DNA of 64,000 nucleotides from Gnomoniopsis sp. IMI 355080 (Eukaryota; Ascomycota; Sordariomycetes; Diaporthales; Gnomoniaceae): assembly GCA_027946555.1 (NCBI GenBank), contig JAPEVC010000095.1, positions 62,001 through 126,000 on the forward strand. Direction: 5' to 3'. This document shows, one piece after another, positions 1-10,388 of the stretch. The notes under the pieces were generated by a model. It did not search any database and was not told the origin of the DNA. It saw only the letters and a list, made by a program, of their open reading frames with translations. Numbering within the stretch: the stretch's first letter is position 1; every line of letters starts with the position of its first letter. A program made the translations under genes and the position numbers.

Positions 1-1086
1 AATGACAACTAGAGACCCGTAGCCGCAGGATTCCCAGTGACGGTGCCGGGTGTGTGGGGAATCGGAAGTAAAATGAGGCGTGAGAGGAAGACGAAGGGAA
101 ACAAACTGTGAGATGCAGAGTCGCGTTGGATTAATTCCACTCAAGAGTAATTACATCGCCCAGCAAAGAGCCTGGTCCATCTGTGCCTGTCATTTTTGAA
201 CACGCTTTCTCTGAACTGCAGGGTACCGTGCTCGCATCTTCTACAAGGTACAGTACCTAATAGGCTGCTGGGTATCAGTATGTAAGCATATAAGGTAGTA
301 CTAATAATGCATCTGCATTGGCTTGGCCGTGACACAACAAAAGCTATCTGCAGTTCGTTCGTCCCACGGATAGGAAAATGCTAAGGGGTACTTCCATCTA
401 GGCACGCATTGCATACATTGAAAAGGTACTTGGGCATCCCTCATCCACCTTCTCTAATCCATTTGAAAGCTCTCCCCAGATTTCTGCCCGGCACGTGCGA
501 CAGTACACTCTCAGCTTGCTTTTGTTTTTCGTGACGTCTGCATGGAATGAAAGAGATATTTTATGGAGCTCCCAACGTCCAGCATTCATCATGCACACCA
601 TGCTCCTGCTCAGAAAGGGCAGGAAATGTCTGGTGTCCATTACTGCCTTTTCCACTCTTTAAATGAGCTCTTGACAGCTGGTCGCGCTACTCTCGAAGCT
701 ATACCAAACTTGGGCGACGCGTCGAGCCCTTTGAACGGAAACTAAAATGAGCTTACAAGGGTTTTCCTCATTCCCGTAGTTTGCCGGCCCGCTGATGAAC
801 GGTGCTTTTCCTAGTGGTAATCGCGCCCAAACAAAGCTAGCTGACGCAGCTCGATTAGCAGAGCACATCGCACTCGCGGGCAGCGGCTGACAATCGGTCC
901 GCTGGTTGGGGGCTTACTTCAGAAAGGAGCAGAACAATACAAGGTCTACTCTGTATGAACATGAAGCCTGCTCTACAATTCTGGGAGTACCGCTGTCCAA
1001 GAGCGGATACCCTTTTATGTCGTTCTTGGCTCTGTGGGAGACTATCTGTATCGGTTTCTACCATGACCCCTGGACAAATATTTTTA
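1..1086. other. Intergenic, no gene seen
   Basis: Region downstream of the tyrosyl-tRNA synthetase stop. Only short open frames occur, without recognisable motifs or splice-supported extensions. Its right end should hold the 3' UTR of the synthetase gene. Nothing else can be supported. Confidence 0.6.
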
Positions 1087-2511
1087 TCATGATGGCACCG
1101 TACGAACAGCCAAGTCCTCCGTCTGCGACGTCACGGCACCATCAGCCGGTGCCTTCTTGTCCTCCTTACTCGCCCCAGCTGCCTCTTTCTTGCCACCAGG
1201 GAACATGGTCCCCCGATCTTTCTTTTTCTTCTCCTTGACAACCTTCACCTCGGGCGGATAAGCCTTCTCCGCCAACTCCTTCCACTCGGTGCTGTTGGCA
1301 TACTCCTCACGGATCGGCGCCAACATCTCATTCAGCGCCTTCGACACTGCTGGCTTCAAGATCTGTGGCGTCAGAACGTCGTTCCGGTAGTCGTCGTGCA
1401 TCTGCTTGACATCCGTGTATACAAGTTCCGGCAGCTCATCCCGAGTCCGGTCCACCACAAAGCCCTTTTGGCCCTTGAGTCGTGCCGCAGGTAGGAGCAC
1501 AAACTCCACAAATGAAAGCACGCCGTTGCCCTCGGGGACCTTGGGAACGCACTCGGCCTTCTTGATCTTTTTAACCACCGTCTCGGCATCATCAAGGAGA
1601 TCAATCTTGGAGTTTGGGTCACTGGCCGACATCTTGCCGCCCTGAAGGCCGGGGACCATGGCATTCATGATGTGTGCGCGCTGGCGGTAGCCGAGCTTGG
1701 GCAGCCACTCCTTGGCGGCGGTAAAGAGCTTGCGCTGGTCGACACCGCCGAATTGTACGTCCACATCGAGGTATTGCTCGTCCAGGACCTGAAGAAGAGG
1801 GTAGAGAAGACCTGATAGCGGTGCGTTGCTGGTCTGTTTGACGACCTCGGCACCAGCCTTTTTGGCATCGTGCTCGGAGGTCACAGCAGACAGCTTAAAG
1901 AGGTCCATAGTGTAATCGGATTTGGTTTGGTAGCTGCTGCCGAGGACAAACTTCAGCTTCTTGACGTCCTCCTCGCCGCAGGTCGAATTCAGCATAGCCG
2001 TGATGACACGCTTGTAGTACTGAGCTCGCTTCTCGACAAGTTCTATCGGCGCCTTGAGATTGTCCTATTCGAGTGCTGTGTAAGTGTGTGTCGCCCCAGA
2101 AGATCATCCTGGTATGTTTGGTGTGCGTACAAGGAAGCCATGGACGTCGGCGAGGAGGATGGTCAGCTCGCAGCCAGACCGCAGCAATTGGGCCAATTTT
2201 ATAGCGGGGACGAAGTATCCGCAGTGTGGTCGGCCAGTAGTCGCGCTGTAGTCAAAAGCTACTTCAGCATATATCTTTGGCCAAAAAAAAGCAGACCGTT
2301 TGGGTCACGGGTCACAGCCAAAACCCGGAATACGGAGCAAGAAAGGAACCGTCCAAGACGGCGCAGGATATTTAGAAGTAACATACGTTCCCCAGTAGAC
2401 CTTGGGATCCTTGCCTTCATTGATGATTTTCTCGACGATGTCAAAATCAAGAACTTCTGCCAAGTTCTCTTTGATCAGGGCGATCCGCTCTTCGGCGGCC
2501 ATCTGCGTCAT
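1087..2511 (-). CDS. TYS1: Tyrosyl-tRNA synthetase, cytosolic
   Basis: Charges tRNA-Tyr with tyrosine for cytosolic translation (class I aminoacyl-tRNA synthetase of the eukaryotic/archaeal type). Three exons: 2511-2387, 2245-2131 and 2064-1087, giving 405 aa; yeast Tys1 is of similar size. The introns (donors GTATGT and GTACGC, acceptors TACAG and ATAG) were placed because the joined frame reads WGTATTGRPHCGY (the HIGH-like motif, about residues 40-52) and then LLADVHGFLDNLKAP. KMSAS is at about residues 224-228. The C-terminal tail is lysine-rich (EKKKKDRG), as in eukaryotic enzymes. Start: MTQMAAEER at 2511; an in-frame ATG at 2502 (MAAEER) is equally plausible. It is transcribed divergently from the NUDIX gene to its right. 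No targeting leader is visible, so it is taken as the cytosolic enzyme. Confidence 0.95.
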
Positions 2512-3958
2512 GTTGAGCAGCGTTGGCGAGAAATTCGATTGCGGAGGGGTTCGCAAATGGATTCGCGAAAAGAAAATTGTGGTTGCTTTTTTTTATTTGA
2601 AAGCTTCAGGGCGGGCGTTGGTTCCGAGAATGCTCGAGCCGTGACTCTAGGCTGAGTTGCGTAATCAATTGAGGGAAAAGAGCGTTGGCGACCGAGAGGA
2701 GAAAGTAGATGGTGAGTCAAAGGCAACGTCCGTTCCTGAACACAAGCGCGCCGCGGGGCATTCAGTTAGGGTAGGTGTTGATAGTGGGGTTCGGCGCCAA
2801 TCCAGTCGCTGGCGCTTACCAACCGCCCAGCCGCCATCCTCTCGAGGCCCTCTAAAACAAATAAAACAAATGCTTCTTTCTGGTCCGTTGAGTCCGTGAA
2901 AGTCGATATCTGCATACCTACCTAGCTTCTAAGTTCCCTCGACAAAGAAACCAACCCCTGCTCCCCCCACCCCCAAAAAGGAGATAAAAAAAACAGAAGC
3001 ATTTCATTGATTTGCCTGAAGATCCAATATTCGGAATTTTTCATCTTTCTTATTTGGACAGCAGTGTGTTGTATGCAAAATCTTTGCACGATACTCAGAA
3101 CATTGTCTACGTGATTTTAGGTATTCATGCAACCTTCCTAGGTAGGAAACTCTCTCGCCTTCAGAACGCAAATTCTGCACTGTTACTTTCGAAAAGTCCA
3201 AGCTCACCAGGGTCTTCTCTTAAACTGTCCCGGTAGTGGAAAGTATTCGGTCTTCAACGCGAGCAGGAGTCTGAGCCGTGGTCTGGACTTGACATGCTGG
3301 GTCTTCTTTTGAGGGTCCAGGTCATGTACAGTACAACCTCATTACAGCAGAGCACTTTTTTGACGAGTTCGTGTTCCTGCAGTCGCACGTGTTAAGCGAC
3401 ATATGCATTGCATCCTCCTTTGCAGCACCAAAATCACAGACCGGTGAGCCAGACGGCCTGCACTCCTTCCCGGTCTATGTCGATCGCAAGCCAAATCCGT
3501 CACCTACGTCCGACTATAACGATCAGGTCATAAGCCACGGGCTCTACTTGGTGAGCCCTATCGACCAAGGTATGCCATATCAGGTCAGACTTGGCCAGGG
3601 CGGTTGCCCCTTTCATGTTCCAACCCTTCTTTCAGAACTTGTACCGGTCAAGCTCAGGGTGCATAGGTCCCACTTGTGTCGCTCGCTAGGGTCGGCCCAA
3701 TGCGACCGGTCTAGACGGTAGCGTGCCTCACTGGACCAAATCTTTCTTCTTACCCGCGAAGATGGTGTTCACCGGTGACGGGAAGGTCTCACCTACCCTT
3801 TGAACGACAAAGGATACCAGGAATAACAATTGAAGGCGAGTAGGGATATGGGGACCCACAAGATGCTAGGGCCTGGACTACTGGAGAAAGCGAACACACA
3901 CATAGTTCTTGGAGTATATAGCCTCATCAGCCCTCCTGGCGCCCGTCACACTCACTCC
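2512..3958. other. Divergent intergenic region
   Basis: About 1.4 kb between the starts of two divergent genes (tyrosyl-tRNA synthetase to the left, NUDIX hydrolase to the right), so it should carry both promoters. A short run of C and A residues lies near 2957-2995. No open frame here has recognisable content. Confidence 0.5.
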
Positions 3959-3997
3959 ATGGCTTCTCTCATCGAACCTCGCCACTCTCCAGCATGA
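3959..3997 (+). promoter_or_regulatory. uORF overlapping the NUDIX start
   Basis: ATG at 3959 opens a 12-codon frame (MASLIEPRHSPA) whose TGA at 3995-3997 overlaps the ATG at 3994 as ATGA. Seen directly. Such an arrangement can permit termination-reinitiation onto the main frame. Alternatively the true protein starts at 3959 and one base is missing or extra in this copy or assembly, since the peptide looks like a plausible N-terminus. Confidence 0.55.
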
Positions 3998-4800
3998 AAG
4001 AAGAAGCCGGACAAGAACTCGACTTTGTCGCTCTAAATGAGGACATGTCATACATCCCCAACCGACATTTTGTCCTTTGCGCCAGCACTGTCACCTTCAG
4101 AGAGCCCGGCCAAGTACTCATTATCCGCAACACGAAATACAACGAGCCCTTTTACACGCTTCCCGGCGGACGCAAGGACATTGGCGAGGCTCTGGAGGCG
4201 ACCGCAGTGCGCGAGACACACGAGGAGACAGGCTATCATGTCCGCCTGCGGCCGGTCAGCATCCCTACCCGCGCGACGCGTCCTCGCGTAGCCGAGAGGC
4301 GATGTCGGCCAGCCCTCCCTCTACGTGGCTCCCTCGCAACCCCCATGGGAAGCCCTCTCGCCAACGAATCTTCGTCGTCCGACCCAATGCCCACGAGCAA
4401 GGACGTTATTGTCGCTTCTGGCACCGAGCCCGTGGGCATGATCACGTACAAGGATCCAACCGCAGACGAACCCTGCACCAAGCTTCGCTTCTTCTATTAC
4501 GCCACGCTCAAGAATACAAGTCTCCCGCCGGAACACCCTTCGCTAGACCACGAGGAGCGTCTGGAGGCCGAGTGGATGACTGTGGCAGATGCATTAGCTA
4601 AGCTGCGATTCAAGGCTGAGAGACAGGTCGTTGAAGACGTGGCGGCCATGACAATGGTTGCCACACTGCAGGATGGAGGGAGGACGACGGCAAGGGACAG
4701 GGAGGAACGTAAGGATCGACGTCTACACCTACGGAGAGGCGGAACCCACATAAAATGTGCCATAATAATGTATGTCAACAAATTGAGGCGTGGGAACTAA
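3994..4800 (+). CDS. NUDIX hydrolase
   Basis: Predicted NUDIX-superfamily hydrolase of 268 aa, a family that cleaves nucleoside diphosphates linked to another moiety; the exact substrate cannot be read from sequence. The Nudix box occupies residues 59-81: G59, E65, R73-E74, E77-E78 and G80 match GX5EX7REUXEEXGU exactly. The preceding beta strand FYTLPGG is also typical. Residues about 85-135 are a variable Pro/Ser/Arg-rich insertion, and a second conserved part follows (KLRFFYYATL, then EEERLEAEWM-like acidic text). The last 40 residues are basic and not family-like, so the true end could be altered by an unseen intron. No intron is needed. The start is the first ATG in this frame; a 12-codon uORF ends on top of it. 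No targeting signal is seen. Confidence 0.85.
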   Translation: MKEEAGQELDFVALNEDMSYIPNRHFVLCASTVTFREPGQVLIIRNTKYNEPFYTLPGGRKDIGEALEATAVRETHEETGYHVRLRPVSIPTRATRPRVAERRCRPALPLRGSLATPMGSPLANESSSSDPMPTSKDVIVASGTEPVGMITYKDPTADEPCTKLRFFYYATLKNTSLPPEHPSLDHEERLEAEWMTVADALAKLRFKAERQVVEDVAAMTMVATLQDGGRTTARDREERKDRRLHLRRGGTHIKCAIIMYVNKLRRGN

Positions 4801-5714
4801 TTAAGCGAAAAGTAGAAGCAACATTTTTATCGACTACTGCACGGTGTATGGAAAGGTTTGAGACGGCAGTAATACTGCCACTGGCTTCAGGTGGTGGAGT
4901 CAGGCTTACAGCGGCCTCTTGTGTGTCAAACGCACCCCATAGTGGCAAATAGTGGGAACAACTTCAGGTCACCAACAGAGTTGCTATACTCCCATTGTAA
5001 TTAATTAGCGACTGTTTACTGGTTTATGGGCTCAAGGCTAGACATTGTAATTCATCCATCTAAGCTTAATAGAAACACTTGAGCCAGTTCCTATTCACAA
5101 ATGTTGACGACCTGCGTCAACGCAGGTGGCATTGTTTCTTCTTTGGGTCAACACTGAACAGGCAGTATATCCTTCGTGCCAGTTTACGCATCCCTACACA
5201 GTGAGCAAGCGTGTGAGTTTGACTGTACAATTTCGAGCCTTCTTTTTTTCTCCTTTTCTTTTCGGGGGAATAACAAATGCGTCTTGTCATCTCGCTCAGC
5301 GTCTGGTCGGGGGCTGGATCGGCCGCGCTGCTCACATTCCTTTCGAAAGTATCACTCTGTGGAATCCAAATGTCAACTTTGGCACATGTGGCGATGATGG
5401 TGATGAGAATTACCTAGGTAACGATTCAAGTGCCCAAACTGGCAAGGTGGAACGGGACCGGGCCGTCCTCGGCAAGGGTTAATTATTGATACAACGGCAA
5501 CACTACGTCAATGAAGCTAGTAACCCCGCTGAAGCTATCAGAGAACAGCTTCCCTCGCCAGCTCTCTTACTATACGGGATGGACGGGAGACGGCTCACTG
5601 CATCATAGACAATCCAGTCAATGCAACCCCTTAGCAATCTAAACTACTTGCAGTAAAAAACAGAGGATAGATGCCACCATTCCGGACCTATTTCGCTGTT
5701 CCAAATTGCAGACC
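4801..5714. other. Intergenic, no gene seen
   Basis: Between two genes on the same strand. It should hold the 3' end of the NUDIX gene and the promoter of the dienelactone hydrolase gene. Pyrimidine-rich around 5240-5262. No supported coding region. Confidence 0.5.
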
Positions 5715-6791
5715 ATGGCCCCTCCTTCACTGCGAAATATAAAGAGTCTAAGAGCCGCCACCCAGTCCCTCGGTTCTTCGCAACGACCCCACAATCTCTC
5801 GGCCTTATCCTCCTTCACATTCTCCCTCCCATCCTCCCATCACACTGCCAATAAACAGCCAGCTCAACGTGAATTATCGCACACACCAGGCTCTAGACCA
5901 TTCAGCACAAGCAGCACCACCAAAATGTCCACCATGAAAGCCACCGGCGGCCACTCCGCCGCCTGTTGCAACATTCCCCCAATCGTCTCGTCAGGCTATC
6001 AGAAGAAGGGCGACTATGCCACGATCGACAACCGCAAGACCTACGTCACCGGCCCCGTCGACTCGGCGTCCAAGGGCATCCTCGTCATCATGGACATTTT
6101 CGGCTTCTTCGACCAGACCATCCAGGGCACTGACATCTTGGCCACCGCCGACGACCACAACAAATATGCTGTTTTCTTGCCGGACGCCTTTGACGGCGCC
6201 CCGTTGCCTATTGACCTGTTCCCACCCGACAATGAGGAGAAGCAGCAAAAGGTCGGCGACTTCTTCGGCAAGAACAGTCCCCCGAGCTTTGTGCCCAAGG
6301 CCCTGAGTTTCGTCAAGGCTGCTTCGGCCAAGCACCCCAATATCAAGGAGTGGGGCATTGTCGGTGTAAGTATTTACTTCCCCTGATCCCTCTCGTCCTA
6401 AAAAGAAAAATGAAAGTCTATGGACAAGATAAACTAATGCAATTTCTCTCCTATTCAGTTCTGCTGGGGCTCCAAAGTCGTTTCCTTAGCTGTCTCCTCC
6501 CCGGAGAATCCTTTCAAGATCGGCGCCGAGTGCCACCCAGCGATGGTTGACGCCGCCGATGCCGAAAAGATCAAGATCCCCATCGCCATGCTAGCCTCCA
6601 AGGATGAGCCGGCTGAGGACGTGAAGAAATTCGAGGCCGCGCTGACAGGGCCCAAGCACGTGGAGATTTTTGACGACCAGATCCACGGATGGATGGCCGC
6701 GCGGTCGGACCTGAGTGATAAGCGCGTTCAGGAAGAGTACACCCGCGGGTATCAGACGGTCTTGACCTTTTTCGCAAACCACTGGGCGTAA
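5715..6791 (+). CDS. Dienelactone hydrolase family protein
   Basis: Alpha/beta hydrolase of the dienelactone hydrolase family (hydrolysis of lactone or ester bonds; substrate unknown). Two exons, 5715-6365 and 6459-6791; the intron (GTAAGT, CTAAT branch, TTCAG) joins GIVG to FCWG, restoring the nucleophile motif G-F-C-W-G. Total 327 aa. Predicted triad: Cys219, Asp266 (SKDEP) and His293 (IHGWM). Residues 1-70 are an extra leader rich in Ser, Arg and Gln, ending RPFSTSST, which looks like a mitochondrial presequence with a cleavage site. A second in-frame ATG at 5925 (MSTMKATGG) starts right where the conserved domain begins, so a mitochondrial and a cytosolic form could arise from one gene. 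An in-frame TTG further upstream is not taken as a start. It converges on the metallophosphatase gene. Confidence 0.92.
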
Positions 6792-7226
6792 GGCTCCCGG
6801 TCTGTGCCCCAGTTTTTTTGTGAGATTTGTTCGAGACTGCGTGAGCTTGGCTCGGCGAGGTGATCTCAAACTAAAAAAGATTTGTGATTAGCTCAAGCAC
6901 TTCCATACGCGCCAACATATGAGATAATGAGAGGGTAGCGTTGGCTCCTGAGCATTCGCGAAGGTTTCTGTGCGAGATTGACTGCAATGAGCTATGGGCA
7001 ACACACAAATATGAGCTATAATTCGAGGTCACAGATCCAATCAATATAAATATGAAAATTTGTTCAGTCTCTAGGTATGAATTTAAAGCGATTGCACCTT
7101 CAGTTCCATAATCCCAAACGCCGTCCCGTTATCCGTTCTAAGAAGGGCATGTAAACAATATTTGACGCACTCAGCGCTTGAGTACGGGAGTTCGTTCAAT
7201 GTGGAACACCATATCAAAACAATCAC
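6792..7226. other. Convergent 3' intergenic region
   Basis: Tail-to-tail spacer between the dienelactone hydrolase (+) and metallophosphatase (-) genes. AT-richer than the flanking genes, with no coding signal. Both 3' UTRs should lie here. Confidence 0.6.
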
Positions 7227-9044
7227 TCAGCAGTCCCCCTTCCAGTTGTCCTTGATCCAACCCGCGAGCATGTCGGTAAATGGCGCCTCATCCCACAGCT
7301 TCACAGCCGTTTCATTATAGTCACCACCGCTGAATTTCAGCGCCATAAGCACCCATGGAATTATGAAATCTGTAAATACCAAGTCGACTTTCTCCGGCTC
7401 GCCCTCTTTGGGGAAGTCGATCTCGCTCTGGATACAATTCGGCTGAATATAGAAATTGATAGGTGAGTGAATCGCATCGTCTCCATCAGTACCAATATCA
7501 TCCTTGGTGGTGTATCCGCCCACCAGATCCGGTTCATCTTTTGCATTAGAAATCGGCTTTTGGCCATCAACTTGGGTGAATGACTTGACGGGCGGGAGGT
7601 TGGGATATATAATGTCCCGCGTAATCTGCCACTGCTCGGGCGGGCCCATCATGCGCGGGTCGTGTTCTGGCATTTCGAGGATCTTGGTCTGCTTGTTCAA
7701 CAGGGCGAGCACCTTCTTGGCGACGCTGTACTCAACCTCGGGAATGTAGGCCATTTTGCTCTGGAAGGGCGAGACAATGTAGGTCGTGTCGACCGTGAAA
7801 GGTCCTTTGAAGATGTCGAAGCGAATAGCGCCAGTATTGATGATTGCCAGGCGAGGAATGGCCTTGCGGGTCTTGTTATAGATTATGTCGGGCAAGATGC
7901 GTTGGTCGAGCAGGGTGAAGATGCTATCGTCGCTAGGGTAGGGCGTTCGTGCCATCCAGTAGTTCTGCGGCGCGCAGCCATATCTCTTGTCCAGGTCTAG
8001 TTCCTTCCGCGCTTCGGTGATCATCTTGCTGACATTGCGGCCGTGGTCGGTGTGGAAGGTTGTCTCGTTCAGCTCCGTGTGGGCGTAGAGTCCAAACAGA
8101 TTGTTATCTATATATCTTCTGTTGAAGGAAACTGCCTTTGTGGTAAGGTCCTCGCTCTTTTGGGCGATGCCCTCCACCGACATCCATCCAATGGTCTCGA
8201 AATATCTCCCACTCGCAATGCCATAGGCCCGAGAGTCGAAAGTGATGGCGTCGCGCACATGCGCATGACCGCCGAATATAGCGATGGGGGTGAACCAGTT
8301 CTGTTTGCGGATGGCATCGAAGATCTGCTTGAGCTCGTCCATGCGTAGGCCGATGTGACCGATAACGACGAAAACGTCGGGCTTCTCTCGGATGGCATTC
8401 TGGAACCACTCCTCCTTGATGGTGTCCGCGACTTTCTGGACTCTTGTATTGTTTGCATTGCCGGTGAAGTCGAACAGAAAACCAAAGGCAACCACGTTCA
8501 GCTTTTGGTTCTTGGTCTGAAACTTCTTGTACCTCTGCGCCATCGGCACGGCCTTGCCCGTCTTCGGATCAATGTAGTCCAAATTTGACGCCAGATAGTT
8601 GTCCTTGTAGTTCGGCACAGTCTGATTCCTCTCCCGATCGGCAGTGTCTGGCTGATATAGCTCATGGTTCCCCGTGCAGATCAGATCGACGTCTTGCTCC
8701 CGATATATGTCATAGGTGTACTGGCCCTTGGGCGTGGATGCGTCGTATAAGCCGTTGCCCTCAACGCGGTCGCCGGTGTCGACCAGCAACAGATCGACGC
8801 CGCGTTCGTCGGCTGAGGCCCGCATGTGGTGGGCGAAGGAGACGTAGTCGCCCCAGTCGGCCGAGTATTGTGATTCTTGCAGATGGCCGCCGTGCCAGCC
8901 GTGGGTATCAGTAGTGTGCAGGAAGTTAAGCTGGGCCCACTGGAGGGCGCGCATGGGTGCTGCGACGGGCTGGGCAGCGGAGGGCTGCATAGCGGTGGCG
9001 CGGGCAGCGAAAAGCCCGCTGGCAAGAAGGGTTTTGGCGATCAT
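7227..9044 (-). CDS. Secreted/vacuolar metallophosphatase (YHR202W-like)
   Basis: Calcineurin-like metallophosphatase with a 5'-nucleotidase-type C-terminal half, 605 aa in a single exon. The metal-binding motifs are complete: D-T-H at about residues 46-48 (HTTDTHGWHGGH), G-D at 91-92 (VDTGDRVEGNG), G-N-H-E at 125-128, G-H at 229-230 (VVIGHIGL) and G-H-A-H at 259-262. The chosen ATG gives MIAKTLLASGLFAARATA, a signal peptide. The frame continues 30 codons upstream to another ATG at 9134 that would bury this signal, so the inner start is preferred. Several N-glycosylation sequons are present (NQT, NNT, NKT, NET). Length and motif order match the yeast vacuolar protein YHR202W/Smn1, whose substrate I cannot state. 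The region between 9044 and the GATA gene is a divergent promoter. Confidence 0.9.
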   Translation of the reverse strand: MIAKTLLASGLFAARATAMQPSAAQPVAAPMRALQWAQLNFLHTTDTHGWHGGHLQESQYSADWGDYVSFAHHMRASADERGVDLLLVDTGDRVEGNGLYDASTPKGQYTYDIYREQDVDLICTGNHELYQPDTADRERNQTVPNYKDNYLASNLDYIDPKTGKAVPMAQRYKKFQTKNQKLNVVAFGFLFDFTGNANNTRVQKVADTIKEEWFQNAIREKPDVFVVIGHIGLRMDELKQIFDAIRKQNWFTPIAIFGGHAHVRDAITFDSRAYGIASGRYFETIGWMSVEGIAQKSEDLTTKAVSFNRRYIDNNLFGLYAHTELNETTFHTDHGRNVSKMITEARKELDLDKRYGCAPQNYWMARTPYPSDDSIFTLLDQRILPDIIYNKTRKAIPRLAIINTGAIRFDIFKGPFTVDTTYIVSPFQSKMAYIPEVEYSVAKKVLALLNKQTKILEMPEHDPRMMGPPEQWQITRDIIYPNLPPVKSFTQVDGQKPISNAKDEPDLVGGYTTKDDIGTDGDDAIHSPINFYIQPNCIQSEIDFPKEGEPEKVDLVFTDFIIPWVLMALKFSGGDYNETAVKLWDEAPFTDMLAGWIKDNWKGDC

Positions 9045-10388
9045 GTTGATGATGGTCTTGGAGCTATCGATGGAGGAACCGTGTGGAGCTCTGTGCAGGA
9101 TGTGTTTGGATAAGCAAGCGGGCAAGCCAAGCAAGCTCGCGTCAGATGATGATGGTGGTTGGGTGGGTAGGACAAGCGTTAGGTTGGAGCTTGTGCCAGA
9201 GCTTGTTCCCTGGGCACAAGCTGCAGAGTACGTATCAGGTTCGTATGTACTGTACTACTGAGTACTGTGAATGTGCAGATGGTGATAAAGTATGATGGCT
9301 GGAAATTGATGCTGGTATGTAGGAGAGAGCTGGGGACATCAAGGTACGCCAAGGGCCCAAACGGGCAGATGACGCACTGAGCTTGCCTGACACATGCTTC
9401 TGCAGCTGCGCGACCGGCAGTAGTTTTAGTAGGGGTCCTTCGAGGCCCGGGCGGGCTGCCGGCTGGCTAGAATATCGATGGACCAAATCGCACTTTTCTC
9501 GAAACTGGACATAGACGTCTTTGGTGACCAAGTGACCAAGTCCGTTTGTCTCAGTGAATGCCCGGCATTGGTGTCACCAAGAAATATTCAAAACCCCCCA
9601 GTCCAAGACAACGCTGTGAACCCGTGCATATCTCGCCGTTTGTCCCGTCTGCAATCCCTCGGCAATGCAATGAATCAAGAGCCCTCTTCCCTCGCAGCGA
9701 GAATGACGGTCTGATAGGAGAGGCGTGCCAACAACCGCAAGTATGTTGGTTGATCTGCAGAACGTAATGCTGCTCGCAGGGACTCAAACCCACCAAACAG
9801 GAGTTACTGCTCCGTTGACCAGCTGCTCGAGTACTAGAATGTAATTAGGTAAGCCAGAGGTTGGAAAGTCGTTGCCACTTTGGGATTCTTTAGGAGAGAA
9901 TTCAGGGTCCTGGGTCCTGATCCCGTGCGTCGTCCAGGTTCCAGACCCTTTAGACTGGCTTTGAGACAATGGACCAATGGACCAGCAATGCCGTTTTCGC
10001 CCCTCGATCTTCGCGCCGGGCACACACCCACACCAACGCCACAATCTAATCGTTCTTTTTAAACATCTTCAAATCCTCAATCACGATTGCAGCCCTCCTG
10101 CCCGATTGCAGTGTCTTTACACATCCCACCGCAATCTTCACCAGCACCATTACCCCGGGTTTTAGCCCTCATTGCGTGCCATTCTCTCGGACCGTACCGC
10201 GCTTGACCGGGCCGCTGCCGAAAGCCCCCTGCTGTCAGCACCAAATTGGTTGATTGCGTCTCTGTCAGACATACTTATACAAATGAACCCTGGGTCCCTT
10301 TGGCCCCATACTGTATTCTCTTTCTCGACCTTGCGCCGCTTGGCTCCATGCCGGCGGTGTGATCCAAGGCATTCTTCGACAGTCCTCT
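9045..10388. other. Divergent intergenic region
   Basis: Spacer of 1.3 kb between the starts of the metallophosphatase (-) and GATA-factor (+) genes. It contains a tRNA-like B-box on the minus strand near 9780 that does not fold convincingly, and a 5-codon uORF (ATG at 10348, stop TGA) just ahead of the GATA gene. No coding region is supported. Confidence 0.5.

Noticed and set aside
906..1238. Plus-strand frame of 110 codons
   Set aside because: Overlaps the tyrosyl-tRNA synthetase end in antisense and has no family content.
7227..9134. Longer start at 9134 for the metallophosphatase
   Set aside because: Would place a clear signal peptide at residues 31-48; the inner ATG at 9044 is preferred.
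9775..9850. tRNA-like B-box (GGTTTGAGTCC) and A-box-like bases on the minus strand
   Set aside because: T-stem pairs only three bases, anticodon stem and acceptor stem do not pair; at most a degenerate relic.
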